A stretch of DNA of 64,000 nucleotides from Psychroflexus planctonicus (GTDB lineage Bacteria > Bacteroidota > Bacteroidia > Flavobacteriales > Flavobacteriaceae). The notes under the pieces were generated by a model, which saw only the letters and a program-made list of their open reading frames with translations, did no database searches and had not been told where the DNA came from. Below, one piece after another: positions 8,463 to 18,101 of this stretch (the first letter of the stretch is position 1; each line of letters begins with the position of its first letter). Both the position numbers and the translations under genes were made by a program. The stretch covers positions 248,001 to 312,000 of the forward strand of contig NZ_BMGM01000001.1 in NCBI RefSeq assembly GCF_014640195.1, read 5' to 3'.

Positions 8463-9141
8463 TTGTAGCTAAGTTTAATTGGTTAGATACTATGTTTTTG
8501 AAAAATTGACAAGTTTTTTCTTCACTATCGCAATCGGTTATGTTTTGAAAATGCATGGCTAAATAATGTTGATGCAATGCGCCATCTATTACAGAAGATG
8601 CTAAACTTCTAGGGTAAAGATAATCTTTATTTACATGTTGAATCATTTCGACTAAACGAAACACCAAACGTTTGTAAACCTGAAAGAAACCTTTCTTATT
8701 TTCATCATCAACTGCTTTGTTATGGTAAGCTTTGGTAAATTCTTCAATAACAATTTCTCGCAAAGCAAGCTGATTAATAGCAAGGCTAAGACTTAGATTT
8801 TCTGGAGTTCCTGTAACTATTTCAATAGCTTTCATCAACTTTTGAGTACAATCCTGAATGGAATTGGTAGCGATAACTAAACGATACTCCATATAACTCC
8901 AATACAAAGAAGTTATGTACAAAAGAAATTTGTGTTTGTTTTCGAAATATCGGTAAATCGAACTTTCTGTTGATTGAATGCGCTTGGCCAGTTTCTTAAA
9001 AGTGAATTGCTCAAATCCAATTTCCTTGATTAGCTCTATACCTTGTGTTACTATTTGTGAACCCAAATTTGAACTTTCTGGATCCTTGATATACAGATTT
9101 TCATTGATCTGAATACGAATATTACTTAGTAGTTGTTCCAT
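8449..9141 (-). CDS. TetR/AcrR-family transcriptional regulator
   Basis: A 230-residue regulator heading the export operon. The N-terminal helix-turn-helix is visible at about residues 30-75, with the family-typical segment GFEQFTFKKLAKRIQSTESSIYRYFENKHKFLLY. The remainder is the all-helical ligand-binding and dimerisation domain. The ORF overlaps the ABC gene by 14 bases, so regulator and transporter are translationally coupled. A perfect 6-1-6 palindrome lies just upstream next to a -7 promoter motif, which suggests autoregulation. The inducer is not known. Confidence 0.88.
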   Translation of the reverse strand: MEQLLSNIRIQINENLYIKDPESSNLGSQIVTQGIELIKEIGFEQFTFKKLAKRIQSTESSIYRYFENKHKFLLYITSLYWSYMEYRLVIATNSIQDCTQKLMKAIEIVTGTPENLSLSLAINQLALREIVIEEFTKAYHNKAVDDENKKGFFQVYKRLVFRLVEMIQHVNKDYLYPRSLASSVIDGALHQHYLAMHFQNITDCDSEEKTCQFFKNIVSNQLNLATNEFN

Positions 9142-9158
9142 ATTGAAAATAAGACTTA

Positions 9159-9179
9159 CAAATTTAATAGTATTACTAT
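9159..9179 (-). promoter_or_regulatory. Candidate promoter and TetR operator
   Basis: On the minus strand TAAATTTG (9166-9159) fits the -7 consensus TAnnTTTG, 18 bases before the tetR-like ATG. Directly upstream is the perfect palindrome ATAGTA-T-TACTAT (9167-9179 on the plus strand). This is a reasonable operator for the TetR protein because binding would block the promoter. It is inferred from position and symmetry only. Confidence 0.5.
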
Positions 9180-9250
9180 CAAAAAAATATGCTTTACCAT
9201 TTATTTAACGAAGAATAAAATGGAATGGACTGACTGTAAAAGGGGTAAAA

Positions 9251-9281
9251 ATAAAAAACCCAGCTTGTTGAGCTGGGTCTT
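9251..9281 (-). terminator. Rho-independent terminator of the atp operon
   Basis: On the minus strand ACCCAGCT and AGCTGGGT form a stem around CAACA, with a T-rich tail (TTTTTTATTTTT) immediately after. It lies about 20 bases past the atpG stop codon and closes the atpB-E-F-H-A-G operon. Confidence 0.85.
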
Positions 9282-9302
9282 TACATATCAAAATAAAAAT
9301 AG

Positions 9303-10175
9303 TTAATCGCTTAGTGCTTCTGCACCAGCAACAATTTCTAAAATTTCGTTGGTAATTGCAGCTTGTCGTGCCTTGTTGTAAGATAATTTTAAATCGTCTC
9401 TTAACTCTTTAGCATTATCAGTTGCTTTGTGCATAGCAGTCATTCTAGCTCCGTGTTCAGATGCTATAGAATCACGTAGCGCCTTAAACAACTGCATTTT
9501 TAATGCTTTTGGGATCAACTCTTCAACAATAGTTTGTTTTTCTTGTTCGAAGATGTAGTCGATTTGATTTGTTTCTGCTTCAGCATCTAGCATATCTTGC
9601 TTGATAGGCAGAAAATCTTCAGTTAGTACAATTTGCGTACCTGCATTTTTGAAATGATTATAAACCAAAACTACTTGATCATAAGTTTCAGCTTCAAAAT
9701 CTTTCATGATTTTCTCAGTAAAGCTGGCAACCTCTTTGTAGTCTATATGATTTACAAGTTCTTCATTATGGTAATCTATAATGTAACTTTTTGAATCTAA
9801 GACTTCGTATGCTTTTTTACCTATAACCGCTAATGAAATTTTTTCATTTTTGAATCTACCTGTAGCTAAAGTTTTAACTTGTTTTACAATATTAGAATTA
9901 AAAGCACCTGCTAAACCTTTATTTGAAGAAACAGCAATAATCAATACATTTTTCACTTCACGTTCAACGGTGAATGGGCTGTTTGCTTCATTGTCTAAAG
10001 ACGCACTTAAATCTTGTAAAAGCTCCTTAAGTGTATCAGCATACGGGCGCATTTTAGCAATTGCATCCTGAGCTTTGCTCAACTTTGCAGCAGAAACCAT
10101 TTTCATTGCACTGGTTATCTGCATAGTTGAACCTACCGAGCTGATTCTATTTCTTAAATCTTTTAAATTTGCCAT
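9303..10175 (-). CDS. atpG: ATP synthase F1 subunit gamma
   Basis: A 290-residue central rotor-shaft subunit of the F1 sector. The N-terminal coiled-coil helix begins MANLKDLRNRISSVGSTMQITSAMK (continuing MVSAAKL), and the C-terminal helix contains the conserved SEHGARMTAMHKATDNA and YNKARQAAITNEILEIV. Both are hallmark gamma segments. The length matches the family. It is the last gene of the operon, 32 bases after atpA, and is followed by a terminator. Confidence 0.98.
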   Translation of the reverse strand: MANLKDLRNRISSVGSTMQITSAMKMVSAAKLSKAQDAIAKMRPYADTLKELLQDLSASLDNEANSPFTVEREVKNVLIIAVSSNKGLAGAFNSNIVKQVKTLATGRFKNEKISLAVIGKKAYEVLDSKSYIIDYHNEELVNHIDYKEVASFTEKIMKDFEAETYDQVVLVYNHFKNAGTQIVLTEDFLPIKQDMLDAEAETNQIDYIFEQEKQTIVEELIPKALKMQLFKALRDSIASEHGARMTAMHKATDNAKELRDDLKLSYNKARQAAITNEILEIVAGAEALSD

Positions 10176-10207
10176 TATACTTCTTTTACAGAGTGCTTAC
10201 TATAAGC

Positions 10208-11788
10208 TTAATCTACGTATTTTGCAGCAGCTTCTTTAGCTGCTTTCTCTAAAACGTCTGTAATTTCTTCATTAATTTTTCCAGACTTTAAAATGTCTAG
10301 TTCTTTACGGTATTGTGCATCTAGTAAAGATAAGTAATCTTTTTCGAAAGATTTGATATCTTCAATTGGCACTTTACGCATCAAGTTTTTAGTACCCGCA
10401 TAAATTACCGCAATTTGCTTTTCTACTGGGAACGGATCCGATTCTGCTTGCTTTAAAATTTCAACATTACGTTTTCCTTTTTCAATGGTATTCTGAGTAG
10501 AAGCATCTAAATCTGAACCAAACTTAGCAAAAGCTTCTAATTCGCGATATTGAGCTTGGTCTAATTTTAGTGTACCAGCAACTTTCTTCATAGACTTGAT
10601 CTGAGCAGAACCACCTACACGAGATACAGAAATACCTACATCAATTGCTGGACGAACACCCGAGTTAAATAAATCTGAAGTTAAGAAAATCTGACCATCG
10701 GTAATCGAAATTACGTTGGTTGGAATATATGCTGAAACGTCTCCCGCTTGCGTTTCAATAATTGGGAGTGCAGTTAATGAACCACCACCTTTTACTTTTC
10801 CTTTTAAGGATTCTGGAAGGTCATTCATTTCAGCTGCAATTTTATCGTCATTGATAATTTTTGCAGAACGCTCTAATAAACGAGAGTGTAGATAAAATAC
10901 ATCACCTGGATAAGCTTCACGTCCTGGAGGTCTTCTTAATAATAAAGAAACTTCCCGATAAGCCACAGCTTGTTTAGATAAATCGTCATAGATAATTAAA
11001 GCTGGACGACCTGTATCTCTAAAATATTCACCAATAGCTGCACCAGCTAACGGAGCATACACCTGCATTGGTGCTGGATCTGATGCATTTGCAGCAACAA
11101 TGGTGGTATAAGCAAGTGCTCCTTTTTCTTCTAAAAGGTTAGCAATACCAGCAACTGTAGATGCTTTTTGTCCAATAGCAACATATATACAGTAAACAGG
11201 TTCACCTGCATCGTAAAATTCTTTTTGATTTAAAATAGTATCAATACAAACGGCTGTTTTACCTGTTTGACGGTCACCAATAACCAACTCACGTTGACCA
11301 CGACCTACAGGAACCATTGCATCAATAGCTTTAATACCGGTTTGCATAGGTTCAGTTACAGGCTCACGAAAGATTACCCCTGGCGCTTTACGCTCGATTG
11401 GCATTTCGAAGGTTTCACCTTCAATTTGGCCTTTTCCATCGATAGGAATACCTAGTGTATTTACAACTCTTCCGGTAATGCCTTCTCCAACTTTAATAGA
11501 AGAAATCAATTTAGTTCGTTTTACAACATCACCTTCATTAACGCCAGTAGATGAACCTAAAAGTACAACACCAACGCTGTCTGCTTCTAAATTTAACACC
11601 ATGCCGCGCAAACCACCTTCAAATTCAACTAGCTCGCCATATTGTACGCTAGATAAGCCATATACGTTGGCAATACCATCGCCTACTCGAAGTACTGTTC
11701 CTACTTCGTCTAATGAAGCTTCTGATGAAAATCCTGAAATTTGTTTCTTTAAAATTGCTGAAATTTCAGCAGGTTTAATCTCTGCCAT
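10208..11788 (-). CDS. atpA: ATP synthase F1 subunit alpha
   Basis: A 526-residue non-catalytic nucleotide-binding subunit of F1. The P-loop GDRQTGKTA lies near residue 170 and the conserved segment [20 protein letters not shown] lies mid-protein. The arginine finger region [15 protein letters not shown] is present. Length is typical of Bacteroidota alpha subunits. It lies between atpH and atpG in the usual order. The catalytic partner atpD is encoded 13 kb away, as is typical of this phylum. Confidence 0.99.
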   Translation of the reverse strand: MAEIKPAEISAILKKQISGFSSEASLDEVGTVLRVGDGIANVYGLSSVQYGELVEFEGGLRGMVLNLEADSVGVVLLGSSTGVNEGDVVKRTKLISSIKVGEGITGRVVNTLGIPIDGKGQIEGETFEMPIERKAPGVIFREPVTEPMQTGIKAIDAMVPVGRGQRELVIGDRQTGKTAVCIDTILNQKEFYDAGEPVYCIYVAIGQKASTVAGIANLLEEKGALAYTTIVAANASDPAPMQVYAPLAGAAIGEYFRDTGRPALIIYDDLSKQAVAYREVSLLLRRPPGREAYPGDVFYLHSRLLERSAKIINDDKIAAEMNDLPESLKGKVKGGGSLTALPIIETQAGDVSAYIPTNVISITDGQIFLTSDLFNSGVRPAIDVGISVSRVGGSAQIKSMKKVAGTLKLDQAQYRELEAFAKFGSDLDASTQNTIEKGKRNVEILKQAESDPFPVEKQIAVIYAGTKNLMRKVPIEDIKSFEKDYLSLLDAQYRKELDILKSGKINEEITDVLEKAAKEAAAKYVD

Positions 11789-11829
11789 AACTTGTTCTAT
11801 TAAATGGGTATTTCTACCTTTATCCTTAA

Positions 11830-12360
11830 TTAATTTACTAATTGTCTTTTTACTCTATGTAACTGATTAATTACACTTGCATCAAACTGCATATCTTTAA
11901 TTCGCAATACAAAACCACCGAGTAGATTTTCGTCTACTTGCATATCTAGTTCTGCTTCTGCGCCAGTTAATTCTTTTATTTTATCTTGAATTTCTTTTTC
12001 TAATTTAGCATCTAGTTGCACTGCTGAAGTAACTTTAGCACGCTGTATTTGGTGCGCATCTTCATATTGTTCAATAAATACATTAGCAACAAGACCCAAC
12101 AATTGTATTCTTCCATTAGCTGCAAGAACTTCAATTAACTGCAGGGCAGATTTATTTAATTGTTTAAATACTTCTTTTGCAACATTAAGCTTTTGTTCAA
12201 CTGAAATAACTGGGCTACTAAAAACAGTTTTCAAGTTTTTATTTTCAGATAATGTAGATGCAACCAACTGCATATCTTCAAATATAGCTTTGGTATTGTT
12301 GTTCTCTTCAGCAATGCTGTAGATAGCTTTAGCGTAACGTTTTGCAGCAGATTTACTCAT
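11830..12360 (-). CDS. atpH: ATP synthase F1 subunit delta
   Basis: A 176-residue peripheral-stalk subunit that joins subunit b to the top of F1. The N-terminal helical domain starts [18 protein letters not shown]. The C-terminal domain carries the conserved ending [20 protein letters not shown], in which GGxxxRxxDxxxDxS is the signature. It lies 12 bases after atpF and 41 bases before atpA. Confidence 0.97.
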   Translation of the reverse strand: MSKSAAKRYAKAIYSIAEENNNTKAIFEDMQLVASTLSENKNLKTVFSSPVISVEQKLNVAKEVFKQLNKSALQLIEVLAANGRIQLLGLVANVFIEQYEDAHQIQRAKVTSAVQLDAKLEKEIQDKIKELTGAEAELDMQVDENLLGGFVLRIKDMQFDASVINQLHRVKRQLVN

Positions 12361-12371
12361 TTTGTAACTTA

Positions 12372-12872
12372 TTAATTAAGTTGTACTTCTTTTAGCATTT
12401 TTTCTACTAAAGCTTTTTGAGACTTATCATCTTTCAATTCTGCTTTAATAACTTTTTCTGCAATATCAAGTGATAGCAATCCCACTTGAGATTTTAATTC
12501 TTTAATTGCTGCCTTCTTTTCTGCTTGAATGGTTTCTTGTGCTTTGGTAAGCAATTCAGCAGATTTTTTTCCAGCTTCTTCAGTTGCTTCTTCTAACAAA
12601 CGCTTTTTCATGGCTTGAGCATCACGTAACATTTGGTCACGTTGTTCTCTTGCTTCGTTTAGCATTTGCTTGTTATCTTCTTTGAGATTCATCATCTCTT
12701 CTTTGGCACGGTCTGCAGCATCCAATGCATTTTGAATGCTTTCTTCTCTAGAATTTAAGCTATCTAAGATAGGTTTCCAAGCAAACTTTCTTAGTAAGAA
12801 TATTAATATTACTAATATAATTGCCTGCCAAAAAAACAAGCCGAAACTAAAATCATTTATTAACTTCTCCAT
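12372..12872 (-). CDS. atpF: ATP synthase F0 subunit b
   Basis: A 166-residue stator protein with one N-terminal membrane helix (FSFGLFFWQAIILVILIFLL, then RKF) followed by a long charged coiled coil rich in Glu, Lys and Ala. The motif FAWKPILDSLNSREESIQNA after the membrane helix is typical of bacterial b subunits. Gene order and length fit. Confidence 0.97.
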   Translation of the reverse strand: MEKLINDFSFGLFFWQAIILVILIFLLRKFAWKPILDSLNSREESIQNALDAADRAKEEMMNLKEDNKQMLNEAREQRDQMLRDAQAMKKRLLEEATEEAGKKSAELLTKAQETIQAEKKAAIKELKSQVGLLSLDIAEKVIKAELKDDKSQKALVEKMLKEVQLN

Positions 12873-12949
12873 TATAAAAATTGTTCAGATTAATGTTAAA
12901 ACAAACCGCTGTAACCAATCGTTACATACGGTTTGATTTTTTCATTTTC

Positions 12950-13147
12950 TTAAGCTTTACCTAAGATTAGAGCTGCGAATGCTAAACCTTCTAATAAGGC
13001 TGCAATAATAATCATGGCGGTTTGGATTTTACCTGAAGCTTCTGGCTGACGCGCAATAGCTTCCATGGCAGAACCTCCGATCTTTCCAAGACCCATACCT
13101 GCTCCGATTACAATTAATCCTGCTCCTACTAATAGTGGAATTTCCAT
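12950..13147 (-). CDS. atpE: ATP synthase F0 subunit c
   Basis: A 65-residue hairpin of two membrane helices forming the proton-driven c-ring. The glycine-rich first helix (GAGLIVIGAGMGLGKIGGSA) and the polar loop ARQPEASGKIQ are typical. The ion-binding carboxylate is the Glu in AALLEGLAFAALI. The residues around it lack the serine/threonine and glutamine set of sodium-type rings, which fits proton use; this is an inference. It lies between atpB and atpF. Confidence 0.97.
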   Translation of the reverse strand: MEIPLLVGAGLIVIGAGMGLGKIGGSAMEAIARQPEASGKIQTAMIIIAALLEGLAFAALILGKA

Positions 13148-13172
13148 AGTTTACAATTTATATAGTTAACAA

Positions 13173-14270
13173 TTAAATAATTTCTTTTGTTGCATGCTCA
13201 TCATGAGCGTGATCATGCTCTTCTACTGCTAAACCAATAAACAATGCCGATAACATTGTGAAGATGTAAGCCTGTAAAAAAGCTACCAATAATTCAATTA
13301 CAGAAATAAACAATGCCAACAACAATGAAATTGAAGTATCTGCATAAATGTTATTTCCTACAAATATTAAAGCTATTAAGCTCATAATAACAACGTGGCC
13401 TGCAGTAATATTTGCAAACAAACGTATCATTAAAGCAAATGGCTTCGTCAAGGTTCCTAATAACTCTATAGGAATTAAAATAATTTTCATTAGTACGGGA
13501 ACGCCTGGCATCCAGAAAATGTGTTTCCAGTATTCTTTATTCGCACTAAATTGTGTAATTACATAAGTAAATAAGGCTAGACAAGCTGTAACAGCGATAT
13601 TTCCGGTAACATTTACACCAAGTGGCGTCATCCCTAATAAATTCAATATCCAAATAAAGAAAAATACGGTTAATAGGAAACCCATAAAGTTTCTGTATTT
13701 TTTCTCACCAATATTAGGAATTGCAATATCATCTCTTACATAAATTACCAACGGCTCTAAAACACGTCCAAAGCCTTTAGGCAGTTTAGAATGCTTGTAG
13801 TTTTTGGCTAAACCACCAAACATGAACAACAATAATATTGATGTCAATATCATAGTAGCTACATTTTTAGTAATAGAAAAGTCAAGCGGTTTGCTGTTAG
13901 TAGGATGGTTTTCTTCACCTAAGGTAATTGTTCCTTCTGCATCTGTTTTATAAATTTTACCGTGGTAAATTTTATAATATTCTCCATCAGCTTCAGCAAC
14001 GGTTTCACCATGATGAAATTTTGAAGATAAAAAAACTTTCAAACCATCATCTATAAGAATTATAGGTAAAGGAAAACCAAAATGCTCACCAGTTTCACCA
14101 TCGCTCCAAAAATTATAATCGTAAGAATCCTGAAGGTGATGATCTATGTATGCATCAATTTCAGACTTTGAACTTACGGCCCCGCCATCACTTTCGGCTT
14201 TTGCGAAGGTGCTAAGAGAGCAAAACACTAATAAAACTAGGATAAACTTGGCTATACTGAAGTTATGCAT
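13173..14270 (-). CDS. atpB: ATP synthase F0 subunit a
   Basis: A 365-residue membrane subunit forming the ion channel against the c-ring. It starts with a signal-like segment (MHNFSIAKFILVLLVFCSLS) and has an unusually long periplasmic N-terminal extension of about 120 residues, common in Bacteroidota. The catalytic arginine lies in KPFALMIRLFANITAGHVV. At least five membrane helices follow residue 135. The C terminus is histidine/acid-rich (EEHDHAHDEHATKE). It is the first canonical F0 gene of the operon. Confidence 0.97.
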   Translation of the reverse strand: MHNFSIAKFILVLLVFCSLSTFAKAESDGGAVSSKSEIDAYIDHHLQDSYDYNFWSDGETGEHFGFPLPIILIDDGLKVFLSSKFHHGETVAEADGEYYKIYHGKIYKTDAEGTITLGEENHPTNSKPLDFSITKNVATMILTSILLLFMFGGLAKNYKHSKLPKGFGRVLEPLVIYVRDDIAIPNIGEKKYRNFMGFLLTVFFFIWILNLLGMTPLGVNVTGNIAVTACLALFTYVITQFSANKEYWKHIFWMPGVPVLMKIILIPIELLGTLTKPFALMIRLFANITAGHVVIMSLIALIFVGNNIYADTSISLLLALFISVIELLVAFLQAYIFTMLSALFIGLAVEEHDHAHDEHATKEII

Positions 14271-14371
14271 TTGTATCGCGTTAAATCTTTCAAATTCGGG
14301 TGCAAATGTAATTAAATAATCTTTATATTATACATCAATTTTTGAGAAGTTTCAATTGAAAAATATCTAGA

Positions 14372-14755
14372 TTATTCCTTAAATGAAATATGGTCAAGAA
14401 TTTTCTTAGTTACAAAGATTTCAAAGACTAAAGATGAAAAATAAGGAATGAAAAAAACCAAGAATTGATGAGCTTCAATCTTGAAGTCGGTTACATATTG
14501 TATGGTTAGAAATAAGATAATTTTAAATGTAGCAACTCCTAAAAAAACAAATCCAATTTGATGTTTAAAGCTTTCGCTAAAAAGCGAAACGATAATTAAG
14601 TACAAAAGTGTAATTATGGAATTAAAAGCATAGCTCCAATACATGATGCTATTATTTTCAACCTCTTCTAATAAAAAATGCGGTACAAAAAGAATGAGCA
14701 TTAAGAGCAAATAAGCCAAAATAAACTTAAAAGGATGAAGAATGGGTTTACTCAT
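14372..14755 (-). CDS. DUF6168-like small membrane protein of the atp locus
   Basis: A 127-residue protein with four predicted membrane helices: about 10-27 (FKFILAYLLLMLILFVPHF), 38-58, 68-86 and 99-117. It overlaps the AtpZ-like gene upstream by 8 bases and lies before atpB, a conserved flavobacterial arrangement. The position suggests a role in F0 assembly or ion supply, in the manner of AtpI, but no function has been shown by sequence. The DUF number is from memory and should be treated as probable. Confidence 0.65.
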   Translation of the reverse strand: MSKPILHPFKFILAYLLLMLILFVPHFLLEEVENNSIMYWSYAFNSIITLLYLIIVSLFSESFKHQIGFVFLGVATFKIILFLTIQYVTDFKIEAHQFLVFFIPYFSSLVFEIFVTKKILDHISFKE

Positions 14756-14993
14756 CGTTCATTTTATTGAGTTGTTTAACTACAGAGTAAATGGAAGCTA
14801 CTAAACCAAAAATAACCAATCCAAATGCGAAGTAGGGTTTGGATGTTTCAAATTTTAAATCGAGTTTTTCACCAAAAAATGCCATTAAATAAACCGTAAC
14901 GCCTATTTGTAGACCTAATCCAGTAAAGAAAGCCCAGTTTTTAAGCGGTTTGTTCTTTTTTTCGGGTTTGTTGTTGTCTGCTTTTTTCGTCAT
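14748..14993 (-). CDS. AtpZ/AtpI-family protein
   Basis: An 81-residue protein with a lysine/asparagine-rich N-terminal tail, then two membrane helices (WAFFTGLGLQIGVTVYLMAFF and PYFAFGLVIFGLVASIYSVV). The start GLQIGVTV with a glycine-rich first helix is typical of AtpZ/AtpI-type genes at the head of atp operons. AtpI-type proteins assist c-ring assembly, and AtpZ is linked to Mg or Ca supply. It overlaps the bactofilin gene by 53 bases and the next gene by 8, so translation is coupled. Confidence 0.85.
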   Translation of the reverse strand: MTKKADNNKPEKKNKPLKNWAFFTGLGLQIGVTVYLMAFFGEKLDLKFETSKPYFAFGLVIFGLVASIYSVVKQLNKMNDE

Positions 14994-15363
14994 TTAGTGA
15001 TTTTACTGCTCCTTTCATTTTACAGGTTGCGTTAAAGACAGCTCCAGGTTCTATAGCAAGCTTTTCGGTAACTACATTGCCTTCGATAATAGCACTTGAT
15101 TTTAGAGTAAGTGTAGAATTAACGGTAATTTCTCCAGAAAATTTACCTTCAAAATCAGCATATTCACATTGTATTGAACCTTCTACATAACCCGTTTTAC
15201 CTACTACTACTTTTCCAGCTGTGGTTATATTACCCTCTACTTTTCCTTCAATTCTAAAACTTCCTTGAGAATCTATATCTCCTTTAAAAGTAGTTCCTTG
15301 TGCAATTTTGTTCTGCTCTTTAGTTAAGTCTTCCACTTTGTTATCTTTTTTATTTCCAAACAT
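14941..15363 (-). CDS. Bactofilin-family polymer-forming protein
   Basis: A 140-residue protein with a short charged N terminus and a central region of regular beta-helix turns, for example GTTFKGDIDSQGSFRIEGKV and AGKVVVGKTGYVEGSI. These are the short G-x-I/V repeats typical of bactofilins. Such proteins self-assemble into filaments that organise cell-envelope enzymes. The C-terminal tail is basic (RQQQTRKKEQ). Its end overlaps the AtpZ-like start by 53 bases. It sits 3 bases after the PorW-like gene. Confidence 0.9.
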   Translation of the reverse strand: MFGNKKDNKVEDLTKEQNKIAQGTTFKGDIDSQGSFRIEGKVEGNITTAGKVVVGKTGYVEGSIQCEYADFEGKFSGEITVNSTLTLKSSAIIEGNVVTEKLAIEPGAVFNATCKMKGAVKSLNDEKSRQQQTRKKEQTA

Positions 15364-15366
15364 TTG

Positions 15367-17931
15367 CTACTGTATTTTTAGATATTCCTCCATATTTTTA
15401 TGGATTTGTAATATGCTGTAATTGTCTTTCGAAATAGGGAAATATTCCCATTCTTTGAGAGTTACACCATTTTCCAATAGCAACTCTGCCATACCTTCGC
15501 TCCCTAATTTACTATTTAGGTCGTGTAAAAGTACAAAATTATAATCTTTGCTGTAAATATCTACAGAAAGCTTTAACTGTCCGTATTCCAGCTCGGTTAA
15601 TCCTTGTTTTATATTCGCTTTTAATTGCGCTAACTCTTCTAATGTGTAATCATCACTTTCAAAGTAATAGACCAATTTAAAATCATCTTGATTGTTATCT
15701 GGTTTAAATTTTGCATTTTTCATGCTACCATTTAAATTATTGAGCAGTTTTTGTGCTTTTTTGCCTTCTTTAGTTTGCGGATGATCTAAAGCTACTAATT
15801 CCAGCTCTTCTTTGTAGGCATGGTAACCAAAAAGTCTTCCTTTTACTTGTGCTTGCAGCAATTTAAATTTTGGCAACATTGGTGTTGCCGTAAACTCTTC
15901 CTCCCAATACTGGATTTCTTCTAAAAGTCCTTTTAAATCTTGCTTCTGAAACTTCCTATACAATCTCGCATATACTTTGTTTGGGCTGTTTTCTCCATCC
16001 CGTAAACTTCTAGGATTCAGTAAAATTTCTGCATATCTAGAGTTTGGATGTTCACGAATAATGTTTTGTTTCCAGACTTCTGTATTGGCTTGGTCATCAA
16101 GATTCTTGTAAGCCAAATATAAATTGTACTTGGTAGGCAGAATTAGTTTTTCATCTACATTATTAAAAGTTAAAAGCTCTTTAAAACGCTCAATAGCTAG
16201 TTCGTTTTCTTTGAATTTTTCTTTGTAAATAACTCCTAATTGAAAATAAGCATAGGTGCGTTCTTCAGAAATGCTATCGATTATTTTTTTATCGGTAGGA
16301 ATTTCAGAGATATAAGTTTGCGGATCGAACTGTGGGTCCGAAAAAAGATTGTCATCTTCTTCAGGCTCTTCTTCTCCATCTTCATTTGTATTTCCTTTGG
16401 AAGCTTTTTTTCCTTCCAAACGCCAATTATCGTCTAAAGCAATGTCACCCCAAGTACGCTTAAATTTTGTTTTTCCGCTAGAAATTTTAGCTGGATTGTA
16501 AAAATAAAATTCTTGCTTACTTCCATCATTTCCTGAATTGGATTTAGCACCTCCGAAGCCTCCAATTTGCGGCGCTACCACATTGGCCATGCGCTCATCT
16601 TTTTTCTGTTGAGCAAATAAGCTTTTGGCTTCTTCTTTTAATTGATTGGTGTATTTTGTAAAGTAAGCTATACGTGCTTGATCATCCATCTCAACTAAGT
16701 TTAAGATGCTGTCCGTTTCAATAGCAATGTCTTCGTATTTAATAACTTCGTCTAAATTATCGCGCTTCTTTTTGATGAGCCTGAATTCTCGCGTACTTTG
16801 ATCCACATTAGTCATTGTACTATCATAATAAAAGCCGGAAGTTTTGTAGGATGCCTTATCGAAATAAATTTCTGCTAAATTAAAATAATCACGCGAACGC
16901 AAGTAAGTGCTTTCAGGTTGTTCTCGTAAAGATTTGTTGTAATAGTCTATTGCTAAATCTATGGAATCGATTTTTAAATAATGTTGAGCAGATTCGAAGT
17001 ATAAGAAATCTAAGAAGTTTCTATTTTCCCAATCTTCGTGTAATTCTTGAAAATATTCTTTTACGTAGGGCGTATCTTCTGCTTGATGGTCTTCGTTTTT
17101 AAATATTTCCATAAGCGAATGTACCATGTAATTGCGTGGAGGTCTTCGTTTAAATTCAACTACCTGTTCAAAACTAGCGGTTGCTGAATCTTTATTGCCT
17201 ATTTGATTGTAAAGTTGACCTTTAATATACGTCCACCTAGCTTTTTCATCATAGGTTTCTACATATTCAGCAGCAAGATCTATAGGTTCAATTGATGCTT
17301 CATAATTTTCAAGTTTAATATGAATAGCGCCAATTGTTGAATATATTTCAACTAAATCTTCTGGTAGAATTTCAGAATTTTCAGCAAGAATTTGTTGTAA
17401 ATTTTCCAAAGCAGTTTCATCATAATTCAATCGCATATTGGTTTTCTGCAACCAAATTTCAGCTTTGGTAATAATTTCTGAATCGGGATAATGATTTATA
17501 ATAAAGGAAAAAGCATCTTTTGCAGGAATAAATCGCTGATCGAAATAACGAGCTTTACCCAGCAAGAGATAAGCTTCATCTACTTGGTAATTGTATTCCC
17601 TACCACCCATAAACATGGAGTGTTTTTGTATACCACGTGTTGCTTTTAACTCCGCATTTCCAAAATATTCATTTAACGGAACGGTGTCGTTACGCTCGGG
17701 TGGTAATTTTGCCATCCGCTCAACAGGAAGAACTTCAAAATAATGATCTGCATTTTGTTGCTTTACATCATTAATTCCTTGAAGCATTTCAATATTACCA
17801 TGATACAGAATATTATAATACGTAGTCATGGCATGGAAATTCCTATTCACGAACTTATTTTCTTTTCGCGAACAACCCCAAAGAGATAGTAAAACAATCC
17901 CTATAATAAAACTAGTTTTGTACTTCGGCAT
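15367..17931 (-). CDS. PorW/SprE-like TPR lipoprotein of the type IX secretion system
   Basis: An 854-residue lipoprotein. The signal peptide ends in LLSLWGCSR with lipobox Cys20. The conserved segment NFHAMTTYYNILYHGN follows, which is characteristic of PorW/SprE. Several TPR helices are visible between about 110 and 420, and a low-complexity acidic region (EDGEEEPEEDD) follows near 530. SprE/PorW is required for gliding and protein export by the type IX system in Flavobacterium and Porphyromonas. A substrate of that system (endonuclease I with a C-terminal sorting domain) is encoded at 56.0-57.9 kb. Identification rests on the N-terminal motif, TPR content and length. Confidence 0.88.
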   Translation of the reverse strand: MPKYKTSFIIGIVLLSLWGCSRKENKFVNRNFHAMTTYYNILYHGNIEMLQGINDVKQQNADHYFEVLPVERMAKLPPERNDTVPLNEYFGNAELKATRGIQKHSMFMGGREYNYQVDEAYLLLGKARYFDQRFIPAKDAFSFIINHYPDSEIITKAEIWLQKTNMRLNYDETALENLQQILAENSEILPEDLVEIYSTIGAIHIKLENYEASIEPIDLAAEYVETYDEKARWTYIKGQLYNQIGNKDSATASFEQVVEFKRRPPRNYMVHSLMEIFKNEDHQAEDTPYVKEYFQELHEDWENRNFLDFLYFESAQHYLKIDSIDLAIDYYNKSLREQPESTYLRSRDYFNLAEIYFDKASYKTSGFYYDSTMTNVDQSTREFRLIKKKRDNLDEVIKYEDIAIETDSILNLVEMDDQARIAYFTKYTNQLKEEAKSLFAQQKKDERMANVVAPQIGGFGGAKSNSGNDGSKQEFYFYNPAKISSGKTKFKRTWGDIALDDNWRLEGKKASKGNTNEDGEEEPEEDDNLFSDPQFDPQTYISEIPTDKKIIDSISEERTYAYFQLGVIYKEKFKENELAIERFKELLTFNNVDEKLILPTKYNLYLAYKNLDDQANTEVWKQNIIREHPNSRYAEILLNPRSLRDGENSPNKVYARLYRKFQKQDLKGLLEEIQYWEEEFTATPMLPKFKLLQAQVKGRLFGYHAYKEELELVALDHPQTKEGKKAQKLLNNLNGSMKNAKFKPDNNQDDFKLVYYFESDDYTLEELAQLKANIKQGLTELEYGQLKLSVDIYSKDYNFVLLHDLNSKLGSEGMAELLLENGVTLKEWEYFPISKDNYSILQIHKNMEEYLKIQ

Positions 17932-17990
17932 GCACTTTTTTACTTCTATAATGCTAACTCTAAAAAATATAAATTAGTATGATGTGGGCG

Positions 17991-18017
17991 CAAAAATAGG
18001 TTTAATATCTTAAACAA
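17991..18017 (-). promoter_or_regulatory. Candidate promoter of the porW-bactofilin-atp run
   Basis: On the minus strand TATTTTTG (17998-17991) fits TAnnTTTG and a TTG lies 16 bases upstream (18017-18015), slightly short of the usual 17-23 spacing. It is about 60 bases before the PorW-like ATG. Confidence 0.45.
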
Positions 18018-18101
18018 GATGAAGAAGACATAAATTTCAAAAGAAGCGAGTATTCACCATGCCATTTTTAGACTAATTCATATTTTTACTAAAAAGGAAA
18101 A

